Notes: generated from the sequence alone by a model not told the origin. DNA of 64,000 nucleotides from Thunnus maccoyii (GCF_910596095.1 NC_056547.1:27097647-27161646), one strand, 5' to 3'. Shown: positions 1 to 11,502, numbered from the stretch's first letter. Translations and numbers: made by a program.

Positions 1-105
1 GAGGATGACCTGGGTCTTATTGGGGTCATCAGAGTCACCTTCACCATCAGCCTTCACCATCACCACCTCCCCCATGGACACTGTGACCTCGTCAGTGGTC
101 GCCAT
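1..105 (-). CDS. gmeb1: gmeb1, first coding exon (partial, runs off the left edge)
   Basis: Reading the minus strand from the ATG at 105-103 gives 35 codons, open to the window edge. They start MATTDEVTVSMGEVVMVKAD and end with KTQVIL. This acidic N-terminus with a KTQVIL block resembles vertebrate GMEB1 (glucocorticoid modulatory element-binding protein 1), a nuclear SAND-domain DNA-binding protein. GMEB2 has a less similar N-terminus. The SAND domain would lie on later exons outside the window. Upstream of the ATG there are possible acceptor AGs (121-122 and 110-111 on the plus strand), and a TATATAAAAG string lies at about 140-149 on the minus strand. The leader could therefore be spliced from the GC-richer region near 1-1.5 kb or start locally. 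Human GMEB1 lies near RAB42 and SNHG12, which supports the call. The assignment rests on 35 residues plus synteny. Confidence 0.72.
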   Translation of the reverse strand, partial: MATTDEVTVSMGEVVMVKADGEGDSDDPNKTQVIL

Positions 106-979
106 CACGCTCAGAGTAGACTAGAATGGAGGCCCACTTTTATATAGCTATCCGGGAGTTTGTTCATCTGAAATGGATGGATATATAATATTAAAACATG
201 CAATGAAAGATGGATTAAAGTCAAATTTACCCTAACAATTCAACTGAGGCAAAATTAAGTGAGCCTGAAAACTGAGAAATACATTACACAAAGAAACACA
301 ACCCAAATCTGGTTTTAATAGCCTTCGTACCTTTAGATGGCTAGTTAGGTAGCTAATGTTACCTAATTAAACTGACAGTTTCAACCAAAGTGTAAAAATA
401 TACGTTAAATGCAAGCATGTTGGTTGAATAAAAAAAAAAGAAAAAAGTAATACAATTAGCGTTAAGAGTTGTTAGCCAAATTCTAACGTGGACAGAGCCA
501 TAAAACAAATTTCATTTAGAAATGTGTCATTTTATCGTTAACGTTGTCTTGGCAGCTGAGAAACACTTTACACCAACACTTAACTTACAATATGCTATTT
601 CCACACTGGGTTAATTGTTTCAGTAAAATTTCATTTTTCAAGAAAATGGTTCGCATTGCTCTTTTTCCATACCCAAGAACCAACTAATGCGAGCATTATT
701 ATTTAGGTTAATATGCAAAAATATTACTTTTAACGGTTCCGCAGTGTGCATATAGGGTTACATTTATCACGAGATCATAATGATCGGGAATTGTTTCTAT
801 GCCAGTGCAGCCTCACTTTTTAAACTGTCACATTTCAGAGCAGAGTGTAACATTAGCATATTGGGGAATATAAACTGCGCTTTTGCGTGCTTTATGGGGG
901 ATGCTAACTGACATGGTTTGAGTAGACCATTCACAGTTACACTGGAGCTAAATCCATCCGTACAGTTGCAGCTAAATTA

Positions 980-1560
980 CTCTATTTGACAAAGTTAGGT
1001 GGGTATCAGGACCGCGGCGGGCAGCTGACTGCTTTTCGCCGTTGAGATCCTCACAGCTACTCAGGCTAGGCTCGACGGTAGCCATTATGGCTAACGCAAA
1101 AGGGCGTAACTTGACGTGTGGGAATCTGGACAATATTGTGAACTATACTGTCCGAGAGACGGGTAAAGCTGTGCATTTACAGTGTGACGATTACGTGCCG
1201 CTTGTCTATGAACCGTACGTCCCTTCGTAACTCTGCATTTTAACTCTCCGCTCCCCCTCAAAATGACGTCTCCCTGTGCGGCGGCACGTACAGCAAACAA
1301 CGGCACGGCGGCGGCGGCGCTGCCCCTCCATTCTGTACGAGCCTGGCCGGGCTGAACCCCCTCCGAAACATACCCGCATCCCACCGGCTCAAACTGCCGT
1401 TCATGTCGTAAGAGGCGCTCGCATTTTACGACCAAATATATTGAAAATCACATAGTGAGAAATTAGCTCGTCCTTACCGTTTTATGAAGAGAAACGCATC
1501 CCTAGATTGTGAAGAGCTGTAGCGCATGCGCAGTTGGCTGATATATAGCTTGACTTCCTG
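980..1560. promoter_or_regulatory. GC-richer promoter-like region with NRF1 palindrome
   Basis: This stretch is richer in G+C and CpG than the AT-rich DNA around it and carries GCG/CGG clusters. It contains the palindrome GCGCATGCGC at 1522-1531, which matches the core of the nuclear respiratory factor 1 motif. It is the best candidate promoter and non-coding first exon for gmeb1 on the minus strand. A possible minus-strand donor (GCGGGTATG) lies near 1370. Short open frames here on both strands look like chance. Confidence 0.5.
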
Positions 1561-1599
1561 CTGAATAGCGCTCGCCTTGTTTTCAAACTGTGACAAAAA

Positions 1600-3270
1600 T
1601 TCAACTGGAATACACTTAAACGACGGTGAATTAAGTAACTTTCTTACCAATATGATGGCGAAGACTTACTTCACGTTTGGTTACACTTTCTGTATAATAT
1701 ACTTTATTTATTTATTAAGCTACATGTCGTAGTTTGTGCATGTCAGAGCTTGTATCTTCATTTGTGTTTTCGTCGTCGAAATGATGTTAAATTTGAATAC
1801 ATTATAACGCAGTTTGAATACTGACACATAAGGCTATAGCTTTGACATTTATCCTAAAACTCAGGCTCCTGAGCAAGTGTACATGTGAATGACTTGTTTT
1901 CAACTTTTAAAGCAGGCGGTCTTTACCTACTTCACTCCTAGAATAAGTTACCTACCAGTTAAACATTTTGAAAATCAATGAAAGTTCGTCATGGAAATAA
2001 ATATCCGAAGCTATAACGTGCGTTTATTTTATGTCTTTACTGAAGCTTTGCCCAAATGTAGTGGAAATTTTGATTTCTGAACCATCAACGTTTTTCTCAT
2101 GCTCGTATTTCAGATTTTTTTGTTTGTTATTCCTATGGTAATTTTCTTTCAAACATCTTCAAGACGGGGCGCCAGGACAAGTGGTCACTAACAGCCCCTG
2201 GGTTAAAAATTGTGCTTCCGAAATCTCTTGATGTCGATTCCGCAGGAGGAGTAGATTTCTCCACCCCTCCTGTGCTAAGTACAGCAGAAGCCCTTTTTAA
2301 CAATATATTTGAACACCTCACTTCCTGACCAACAGTAACATGTCCCTCACTCAGAGGTGCTTGAATATTAAAATTACCTCTGATCAGTGGTGTTTTATGA
2401 TACAGTGTATAATATCAATACAGCACAACAACTAGTATTTCACATAATGACTCATTAGTCAATAACCGTCTAAATTTGAGCGTATTTGGATGTGCGGATT
2501 TTCTGTCTAAGAGCATGATGGGTAAAAAAAAGGCGGAGTCACCTCATCAGGTTGGCTCTCATTGGTTGCTACTACTGCTGCGTTCAGGTAATGTAGGCAG
2601 AATGATGAGGTCTTAGAAAAACAATTTACTGTTGGTTGACAGGTTTCGTTCAAAATGAACATGAAGTTACCATGACAAACGTTTTCGTCTATCATTCATT
2701 CATTACATCTGGCTGCTCTCTCTCAATCCGCCTCACATAGTTAATCCATATCAAAGATCATGAAAAAGAAAAACAGACACAGGGCCATAGCCAAGAGCTT
2801 AAAAATTACTTTTAAAGAAGAAATAGAAAAGATGTAAATTTATGAGAAGAAATACCAAATTCCTTCATCACATTTGAATTAAATTGTACATTTGTAGTCG
2901 AATTTAAAGACATGTAGTCTAAATTATTATTTATTCTAAATGTCAGAATTAGCCTTCAAAGTCAACAATATGTAATATGAGTTTAAACCCTGAATTCGCA
3001 GACAATACTGACGACATGCATGACCACAATGTCCTAAATGGTGGCTATATGACCCAGAACATATGCTGTGGAAACACAAAGCAGCAAGGAATTCATGTTA
3101 AAAACTTTTATTTTTTAAACTGTTAATCACATGTTATATTAAAATATTATAAACATATTACTGTTAAGTGATAACAGTGTAATTTATTGTGAAATATTAA
3201 AGTTAATGTGAAATCTTGGAGTCTACTGTGTTGATATAGGCTACTGTCATTACAATTGCACCTGATTGTC
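1600..3270. other. AT-rich intergenic DNA, no gene seen
   Basis: AT-rich DNA without a recognisable protein, RNA gene or complete repeat. Short open frames near 2.1-2.7 kb resemble no family I know. Confidence 0.6.
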
Positions 3271-3320
3271 TCACTATCTATATGCTACATCTAACATTTA
3301 TATCTATATTTACATCTATG

Positions 3321-3430
3321 TACTACATCTAACATCTATACACTACATCTAACATCTATACACCACATCTGACATCTATACACCACATCTGACATCTCTA
3401 TACTACATCTAACATCTATATCTACATCCA
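3321..3430 (+). repeat. 20-bp minisatellite
   Basis: About five head-to-tail copies of a 20-bp unit close to ACTACATCTAACATCTATAC, with transitions (cacc/cact, taac/tgac) between copies. A degenerate lead-in extends left to about 3270. Confidence 0.85.
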
Positions 3431-3897
3431 ACCTGGCTAATGTAACATGTTTTGATTTATATATATATGGCACACCTGGTATGGTCCCTGTAATAACAGG
3501 ACTATTTCCAAATCTTTAACTTATTCACCTTAAATAAATCAAAACAACCAATCTAGGTCATAATGATCCTCCTTCAATCTGTCAGAAGAGGGCGCCAAAC
3601 CCTCGTTAAAAAAATACAGCCAATCCAAACACTTTTCAATGGACATCTATTTATTTTTTTAACCAATCAATAAAATCACATCAAATAAAAGGCGAATCCC
3701 TTATACACAATATATAAAATAAATAACATTTATTTCATAAAGCTGTGGAATGTGACCATGGGGCTTAGAAGCTGTACAGTTTTGTGCTAAGCACCGTCTT
3801 GCAGGCCTTACAGCTGCTGATGTATAGAAGCCCTATCAGCAGGTTGGTTTGATCATTATAGAGCTGTATACACCAGTGGACAACATGAAACATACCA

Positions 3898-4035
3898 TTA
3901 AAGGCATAGTCCAACATTTTGGGGGAGGTTTGCTTCTTCATTTTTTTTCTGAGAGAGTGGTGTCAATCTTCTCATCCTACTATCAGAAAGAAAGTTCATT
4001 AACAAATTCACCAAAATGTTGAACTACTCCTTTAA
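3898..4035. mobile_element. Mini-MITE with about 25-bp terminal inverted repeats
   Basis: The left end reads TTAAAGGCATAGTCCAACAT followed by TTTGG. The right end is its near-perfect reverse complement (CCAAAATGTTGAACTACTCC then TTTAA). The whole unit is only 138 bp. Its ends match those of the longer elements at 25.9, 27.5 and 39.6 kb, so it looks like an internally deleted copy of that family. There is no coding capacity. Confidence 0.75.
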
Positions 4036-4039
4036 GATT

Positions 4040-6650
4040 AGAACAAGCGAGAGGCTGGAATTGGACTGAAGGTTGGTTATGGTCACCATCATTATAATCA
4101 TCATTACTCAGGATGGTCACTGTTTATGCATCTACACAGTCTTAAAGATTATATATGCTGTTGTAAATGTTGTATTTTAATTTTTTTTATCATAGTTGGA
4201 TATAGAGGCGTCTACTAATGGTTGATGAAAAATAAGCTTATTTCTTCCCATTGAATCTGTCTTTCAAAATGCGATTTCTTCTTCTCGTCTTTCCAGCGTT
4301 GTCCTTTCAACTAAAGCAGTGCTCTCCAATGCTGTGAGGCTGCCGTCTTCACACCGAGCAGTGCAACGGTCCCTTCTAATGTGCAGTGCTCAGGAATGGA
4401 AATCATGCTCACTGGAGAACAGTTTTCTAACAACACAATATTAACATACAAATTCAAACAATATAGAATATAACCCTGTTCAGATGAGAGACAAAAGTGA
4501 GAAAGGAAGTTGCAGTAACACAGTCAGACTGGCTGTCGAACAGTAATTTGGGATGTTTCTCAATTCCGAGCAACAAGGTTAAGCTAGATTTCAAGGCCTA
4601 GCAACTCTATGATGAAGCCCTCATCTGCACAAAGAACATGAAATGCTAATATCTGATTGTCAAACAAACAAAAACATATAGTGTATAAAGTAAACTGTAT
4701 TTAAACCTGGCTGTATGAGGAAGAATACAATTTTTTCTGAATCTGTAGCGAAAAATCAAAAATAAAGGGATGGTGCATGTGTTTTAATATACATTCCTTC
4801 CCAAATACAAAGCTGCATTTGCCTTTGTCAACTCAAAGAACAATGACAGTTCAGTCTCATAGGAACTGAAATGAAAAACGTAAAAATGCATAATCTCCAG
4901 GTTGCTGTTTGCAGTGTGTGAACAGATGTTCTGGTGAGATGCTGGTGAAAGGTGAGTGAGCAGTGGGAGGACAGGTGAGTTCCCAGGCTAAATGTAAACA
5001 ACAGATTATGAATGTCTGCAATCAAAAGCCTCTGAAGACTTGAAAGCACACATCATCATCTGTGTTAAAGGTACTTACTGCTTGGAAGTCATGTGTGCAG
5101 ACATGCATGCATCATAAACGCAGCTCACTGCTCAGAACCATAAGCTGACCGTCACAGGCTCCGTTGCAGCTGCTTATATTGGTGTCACAAGTCGCTAAAT
5201 CCAAAATACTCTTACTCATGTAAAAACTAAAGTTATGTTCATGGTATGCCAACATTACTTAACAGAGAATTTCAGCAACCTCAAGTTGAGTTAGCTCTGT
5301 ACCGATCTTCTCATCTCACTCTTGGAAAGAAAGAAATAGTATTTATTTTCCAAAATGTTTGATTATTCTTTCAAGGCCTTGAATTTTGTTGTCTATATAA
5401 TTGCTATAGAAGGAAATATGTAAACTGGGAATATGGGTGTGCAATTGTTTCATATCTAGTTCCTTGAACTGACTGTAATAACCATGTTAAAAATAATGCT
5501 ACTTAATGTTTGCAGTGTATGCTGCCATGTTGATGTGACATCAGGAACCAGTGTCTAAGAAATCTCAGAGGTGACAAATGTTCTTCTTGGAAGTCAGAGT
5601 TGGCATCCATCATCAGCTCAGGCCTGAATGGAATATTATTTTTATGGTTTGAGATATGAACAAAAAGAAATAGCTGTTTGATTAAGCTACAAACAGCTTT
5701 TTTTGTTCAAATCAAACTCAAACTCCTCTTTGCTGTTAATCAAACACATCTTCACTAACACTGATGATGTCATTAAAGGTCTGATAACCAAGAGGTGAAT
5801 TTCTGACACACTTAATGTCTTGATCCTGTCGATGCTATAAAACAAATACCTAAATGGGACCACCTACCCTAATTACAATGGCCTATCTTTATGTATACAC
5901 CTTAACTAGAAATAATCTATATCTTTTTACAAAAAACATTAATCATCTCTTCACAGAATGATCAGAAAGTCAGTTTGGCGAGAGTGCACATACAGCTTAC
6001 AGTAGCAGGAGGAGCACATTGATTTCATATGGTGACACTTATTGTAGAGTGCACTGTGTCTGTTCACACTATCAATTAAGTAGCTTTCAGTGACCTTTTA
6101 GCTTTCATCTATAGATTTCACTATTATTTACAATATTACAGTCACAAAAAAATTTCAGGCAAAGCATCACACAAACTTTGACAGGTAGAGACCCACAACA
6201 GTGCCATATGAAATGGAAGTGATGCCAGACCACAGCAAGTTATAGTCCATGTACCTTCAATATATTCGGTAGTCCATTAACTCCACAGCTGTGAAAAGGA
6301 GTATTGGCTACACTCTATGCATCAAAGCCTGATCACCTCTGCATGCTTTCTGTGTTTCCTGACCCTAACAAGGCCCAAAACAGCTCGGCTCATGCTACAC
6401 CACATGGATTTAGAGATACAATTTGCTTATAAGATACACATGGGGATGTACACTGGCCCCCTTGTTAGAAAAGAATCCCAGTTGTCAGTAGAAGCCACAC
6501 AGAGAGAGGGCACGAAGCACGGGGTGAGGAAGTGATGGGTGGTGATATCATGGGTGCTGAGCCTGAGTGACTTGGTTTCGACGGACGGCTGTGAGACGAG
6601 GTGAGCTGTTGGTGGGACAGGACAGTGTTTCGGACAGAGAGCGTTCTCAG
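4040..6650. other. Probable rab42 3' UTR and intergenic DNA
   Basis: No coding region recognised. The right part should be rab42 3' UTR, because the gene runs leftwards from 6651. A minus-strand AATAAA (TTTATT on plus) lies at 5342-5347 and could be its poly(A) signal, but I cannot confirm this. A half-copy of the MITE end seen at 4 kb is visible around 5300-5370. Confidence 0.45.
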
Positions 6651-9219
6651 TCAGCAGTGGCAGCTCTTTTCAGCGGTCGCAGCAGCTAGTTCCTCTTCGT
6701 CCTCAGCCGGGTAGAGGACCTTGGCGGTGAGGCCGCTCTTCACCCCGTCCCAGCCGTCGCGGGTAACGATCTCCCCCATCTTCATCAGCTCGTAGATGTC
6801 TCTGGTCAGCAGCTCGAAGGCCCGGTCCACGTTGCTGTTGCACTTGGCTGACGTCTCCACATAGCGGATGCCCAGCTCGGCCGCGAGCTGTTCCGCCTCG
6901 TCCCGGCTCACCTTACGATCCTTGTTGAGATCGCTCTTGTGGCCGATGAGGATGTAGACCATGTGATGAGGCAGGATGTGCTCACTCACCTCCTTGTGCC
7001 ATTCCCTCACATGGTCAAAGGTCTTGCGATTGGTGAGATCAAAGACTAGCAGCCCCCCCACAGAGTTACGGTAGTATGATGTTGTGATGGACCTGGTGGG
7101 TAGACAGATTGATGACATGTTAGTAATTCAAGGCAAAACGATCTTGACTTAGCATTTCTGAACATCTTGGAAAATTTAATGAACACATGACTTGCTATCA
7201 AAGGCTTTCCACTATCCTGAAACCACTGTAATTAAGCTTTAGACCTGCTTTTCTCTAGTCTCAAGTCAGTTGAGACAAAGCAAGTTTCAAGTCCTTATCC
7301 AACCTCAAGTGATACAAGAAAAGCCCAAGTCAAGTCTCACATCAGTTAAGACAAGTCCAAGTCAAGTCTCAAGTCTTGTCGAGATAAGTCTCTAGTCTGT
7401 TCTGAAGTCAGTCGAGACAAGTGTTAGTCAAGTATCAAATCAGTAGCGGCAAGTCCAAATACAGTCTAAGGTTTTGTCAAAGGAAATCAATTTTCACATC
7501 ATTCAGGACAGGTCACAAGACAAGTCAAGTCACAAGGCTTCATAAGCAGCTTGCTGGTCCAGCAGCAAGTCTGACCACTAAGCTAGCGACTAAAAAGTCC
7601 CTTTAATGCATAGGTATAATAATTAAATATTCCGTGTGTGGCCATGCAAGTCTCATCTGCCTTGTGTCTTACCTATTTATTTTGTTCTGGGAGGTCAAAA
7701 CCTGAGACTTGAATGTTTCTGAGTTGAAGTCTCAAGTCATGTCTTTAAAGAGCAAAGTCTCAAAGTAAAATAATGTGCAAGTTGAGTCACATGACCTCAT
7801 TTTTGTGACTCAAATCTGTCTCAACACAGCTCTGATAAGATCCATATTCTCCTTCACCATACTCATAAGCAACCAGAACTTACTCAAAATGACACACACT
7901 GCCAGGATGATTGCACTGTTTTCAATAGATTTAATGTTTGGCTGTCCACATAGGAAAGTAGACCAACGCTTTGTGAATTGTGTATGTTTTCTGTGTCCCG
8001 CCTCCTTTAAGCACTGACCATGTACAGTACAAGACATTGCCTCAAAATGTCAAAAATGCAGGAGCTGCCTTTAGGTCTTCATCCCTTCAGTTAATATAGT
8101 GGTTTGGTGGTGTATATTACATTGCCTTGTTGGGGATGAATTATGGCACTGAATTGAAATGATTTCAATTACCACAAACCAGATCGTAAACACTGGGTCC
8201 TCTGGGGCCCCTAAACATCTAGGGCCCCAGAGTTGTTGCCTGCTTTGGCCTAGCCTTTACACACATACAGTACATACACATGCCCTGATCCGTGCAAATG
8301 GTGGCTTTAAAAATTGCTGATTGATTTCACAAATGCTTGTCATAGTCAGATCCATTAAGGCAGAAGTGAAAGACTCGAGTGTGGTGAAGCCTGAAGGAAA
8401 ACACCCTCTGAAGCTCACGCTTCAAAAGGGAAAGCAGATCTAAAAGCGGAGCTGCTTCTCCAGACAGAGAAATGCTTTATAGGAAATAATCCATGACAGC
8501 AGAAACACATGAGACAGAACAAGCAACAGGGCAAATGAATGCAAAAAAACAAAACAAGATTTAGATTTAGAGTTGTCATCTTAGTGTTGCCCTGAGCCTG
8601 TGGAGTCTGTGAGTATCTCAGGGAATCAAACTGGGGCCTAAATATGAGGAGGCTGCCCATCATCCATGAATGAATGCAATGATGCAACTCGATATATAGG
8701 CTACTGTTTTTACACGGGCCAGGGCATCATACAGTAAGATCGAGGCCTTTGTAGCCTAATCTTCCCCTGACCCTTTTCTCCACTGTCTGCACTAACTTCA
8801 TTACATCACAATGAGGGCGGAAATGGCTTGCATTTAATTCAGAGGTTTATATATTCAAAAAGCAGCCAAACACGACAGCGATGTGAGGCCTCTCCATTAT
8901 TTAACGTCAAATCCACTCGGTTGAGAATGATCGTCATATTCTAATTCAGAAACAGTTTGTTTTTTTGTTTTTTTAATAAAAGCAACATTTCTTCTGTTTC
9001 ATACCTGAATCGTTCCTGGCCAGCAGTGTCCCAGAGCTGAAGCTTGATTTTCACCCCGGGCTCGATATCAAGCGAGCGGGCATAAAAATCCACCCCGACC
9101 GTCGGATCCGCCACATCGCTGTAAATTCCGTCCGTGAAGCGCTTCAGCAACGACGACTTCCCCACTGTTGAATCCCCGAGTAAAATGATTCTGAACTGGT
9201 ATTGCCACAAAATATCCAT
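6651..9219 (-). CDS. rab42: rab42, Rab-family small GTPase (two exons)
   Basis: The coding exons are 9219-9005 (215 nt) and 7092-6651 (442 nt), with a donor GTATGA and an acceptor CACCAG. They encode 218 aa, which as I recall is the length of human RAB42. Visible GTPase motifs are the P-loop GDSTVGKS (residues 15-22), effector loop DPTVGVDF (38-45), WDTAGQE (63-69), a GHKSDL G4 motif (122-127) and ETSAK G5 (151-155). The C-terminal CHC (216-218) is the double-cysteine geranylgeranylation signal that anchors Rabs to vesicle membranes. The [18 protein letters not shown] and WHKEV segments fit RAB42 better than RAB39A/B. The switch II region reads SITTSYYRN, with Thr where relatives usually have Arg. 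I chose the MDILWQ start because it aligns with the family. The same frame stays open about 49 codons upstream through a CA repeat and a GCA (Ala) run, probably 5' UTR. The intron is 1.9 kb. Effectors are not evident from the sequence. Confidence 0.93.
7255..7790. repeat. Degenerate CAAGTC-rich repeat in the rab42 intron
   Basis: Dozens of copies of CAAGTC or AAGTCTCAAGTC, interspersed with CAGTYGAGACAAG, fill about 500 bp of the intron. The pattern is imperfect, resembling a decayed satellite of the kind common in teleost introns. Confidence 0.75.
8200..8232. repeat. GC-rich inverted repeat (hairpin)
   Basis: CTCTGGGGCCCCT and AGGGCCCCAGAG form arms of about 12 bp around an 8-nt loop, conspicuous in an AT-rich intron. 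It may be a transposon or SINE remnant, and no transcript context is visible. Confidence 0.7.
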
Positions 9220-9245
9220 GGCATGACTAGAGGGGGATACCAGCG

Positions 9246-9247
<2 letters not shown>

Positions 9248-9279
<32 letters not shown>
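9248..9279 (+). repeat. (GT)n microsatellite just upstream of the rab42 start
   Basis: An uninterrupted run of about 15 GT units begins 29 bp 5' of the rab42 ATG (minus strand), so it would be (CA)n in the mRNA leader. A (CTG)8-like run follows at about 9318-9343. Confidence 0.95.
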
Positions 9280-9280
<1 letters not shown>

Positions 9281-9379
9281 AAACAAAGCCCTGTGCGCGG
9301 CGTGTTTACATGAAGCCCGGCTGCTGCTGCTGCTGCTGCTGCTGGAGCACAGAGCGACCGCAGCACTCGTGATAGATTT

Positions 9380-10045
9380 ACCTATGCTATGCTACACGGG
9401 TTATCACTACTATAAAACCTGCTGCAGCAGTGAATGAGGCAATTGTATGTTGTGAAAGAGTCAGAGATAAGCCTTAGCGGGATAGTATGAGCCGTAAGAA
9501 AACAGAATTAAGCTTTTCGTAGCTGTATAAGCTCTATTACACATAAGTCAGCTGCTTATTTTTCCAGTAGGAATGTCAACGTTAATTGGTAGCTTTAAAA
9601 CAGGCACATGCATACAGGGAGGCTTTTCTCAACCTTGTGTGAAATTCTAGCACTACTTGAATAGTGTCGCCATGGCCATGCAAGAGCAATATTTCGCAAC
9701 TGTTTATTTTAAGTATGACACTGCACTGTTATCTCAAAGCCACAAAGCGTCAGGAAGTAGGTTGCTGTCCGTGGTTCTGAAGTAGGTTAAAGGCTTCAGT
9801 TAAACTACAGCAATGGCCTATTGAATGTACAGTATATTTAAGTCTGTATACATTAAATTCTGCTTTGTATTTCGCCATGAAAACTGGGCGTTAAGTGAAA
9901 TATCAAAATCTCTATATTTGTTTTAACCTATGAGTGAATAAACCAACGTGGCTTTCTAAAACTCCTTTCGAACTACACATCCCGTCATGCAAGTGGACTA
10001 TGTGAGTTCTGCAGGCCAATCAGCAGGCTGCTGCTCGGCGCTAGC
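9380..10045. other. Intergenic spacer between the divergent rab42 and snoRNA host gene
   Basis: Separates two divergent transcription units. It should contain the rab42 promoter and the upstream part of the host promoter. No gene is seen. Confidence 0.5.
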
Positions 10046-10046
10046 G

Positions 10047-10053
10047 TATATAA
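10047..10053 (+). promoter_or_regulatory. TATA box and 5'TOP start of the snoRNA host gene
   Basis: TATATAA at 10047-10053 is followed by a pyrimidine tract beginning CTCTCTTTTCCGCCTCTT at about 10065. A C within a pyrimidine run as transcription start is the terminal oligopyrimidine (TOP) arrangement of ribosomal-protein and snoRNA host genes. The exact start is inferred from the TATA spacing. Confidence 0.65.
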
Positions 10054-10930
10054 CAGCACGAGACTCTCTTTTCCGCCTCTTCGCTCTAAAGTCTTCGATG
10101 AGGAGGGAGTGGAGCCGGCAGAGAGTTTCGGTGAGGCCTTAGCTTCTCTTGTGTTTTGACTCGAAAGTAACATTTACATTTGTATTAGTTTGTTACACTT
10201 TGCTTTTATGGCTTTTGAAGACTGGGAGTTATTAATGTTTTCGCGAAATTGTTGGTTAGTCGGGACAATACAAGCTAACGTTTGCTAATTTATGCTACAG
10301 TAGTCATGAGGGCTCATGTACGTTAATGCTTTAATATAATTAACACCAGCATTACATTTTATGAAATAAGCCTGCATTGCGCGGGCTTGTTTTGCATTAA
10401 AGTTAATGTTTGACATGTTTAAGTTGGGTTGAACGCGCCATGTAACGTTAGCTTCATATTAGCTGAATGCGTATGAACCACGTGGCGTGGTCTCTGTCAA
10501 CCCTTCCATGAGAAAAAATACTTAGCAAATGCACCTTCAGGAAGACTAATTTTAAGTCAACACTAATGAGTTTTGAAGCTGAAGTATCTCCTCCCGGAGA
10601 ACTTAACTAGGCGATGCCCTCAAGTGCTTCATTATTTTTTGGACTCCGTAGAATTGCAATAATGTGGAGCACTAAAACGTTAATTTCGTGTAAGTTAGTT
10701 GACCTGGTGACATTACTTTTTGGGAAGCTTTAGTTTGTAATGCGTTCTACCCCTTTCTTAAAAGTACACTTTATAACACGTTTATTTTCATCTAATGACA
10801 TATGAGCCTTGTAAAGCATGCATTGACTAACGTTACCTTAATTTTCTCTTTCAGAAGCAAACAGTAATCGGGAGTGCAGTCTGTCGTCTTTGCCATGGAC
10901 ATCAGTATAGCGCACAAGTAAGTGTTTTCC

Positions 10931-11082
10931 TGGACCTTTATAACCGCTGATTTTTCTTCAATAGGCACCTATCGAAGCCGTTCATGCTCTCATGTAGCAG
11001 TGAACGGTCAACAGGATGCCGAGATGAACACTTTCACCGACGGTCGCTGTTCAGTTTGAAAATAACTGCTCCAGCAACATTT
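10931..11082 (+). ncRNA. Candidate H/ACA snoRNA (host intron 2)
   Basis: The 5' hairpin has a perfect 7-bp stem (CCGTTCA with TGAACGG). It is followed by ACAGGA, which fits the H-box consensus ANANNA. A second hairpin (TGAAC with GTTCA; lower pairing TGC with GCA) precedes ACA at 11077-11079, close to the expected three nucleotides before the 3' end. The 5' boundary is uncertain. I could not assign the uridine target. Confidence 0.6.
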
Positions 11083-11274
11083 AGGGGAAGGACATTTGGA
11101 CAAAATCATTGGGTTAATGACTGACCAAGCCTATAAGAATGATCAATGTCTTAACAGTTTACTCCTGTCTTTCTGCAGGTTTTGGATAATGTTGAAGCTG
11201 GAGGGTCAAAAGATGAAATGGACCACATCACATGCAGGTAACTTCACCATCCACATCTTAAATACCAACATTCC

Positions 11275-11342
11275 TGGCTGTGATGACAAACTTGCCCTCA
11301 CTGAGATCAGTCTTGATTGAGACATTTATTTTACTGAGCCAC
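11275..11342 (+). ncRNA. C/D box snoRNA (host intron 3), predicted 18S guide
   Basis: C box GTGATGA (11280-11286), D box CTGA (11334-11337), D' CTGA (11301-11304) and a C'-like TGATTGA near 11314-11320 are flanked by a short terminal stem (GGC with GCC). The guide before D', CAAACTTGCCCTC, pairs 12 of 13 nt with the 18S segment GAGGGCAAGTCTG, just 5' of the universal GUGCCAGCAGCCGCGG. The fifth nucleotide upstream of D' selects the second G of GAGGGC counted within GGG's first half, which by my count is human Gm601, a known site that I recall as a SNORD103 target. The segment before the D box shows no evident target. Confidence 0.88.
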
Positions 11343-11502
11343 ACTTGCTAAAATGAAGTTTTTAAGGATGTAACAACAGATTTTTAAAACCTGACATTTC
11401 TGCTCCCTTTTTAGGTGATCCTCATGGCTGACCAAAAATGGACTGGATGAGGATGCCTCATGTCAAGGTAGATTTTTATTCAGATTAACTTGAGTCCACA
11501 TT

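Noticed and set aside
1042-1435. Short frames on both strands in the CpG-richer block
   Set aside because: Likely promoter or leader sequence; overlapping frames on both strands without a protein match.
1600-6650. U11 snRNA (RNU11), expected near GMEB1 by synteny
   Set aside because: I looked for the AAAAAGGGCTTCTGT start and did not find it. An alignment with the Rfam U11 model would settle this.
8941-9366. rab42 starting at the upstream MLRSLC methionine
   Set aside because: The extension is Ala and Thr-His repeats encoded by microsatellites, and the family begins at the MDILWQ position.
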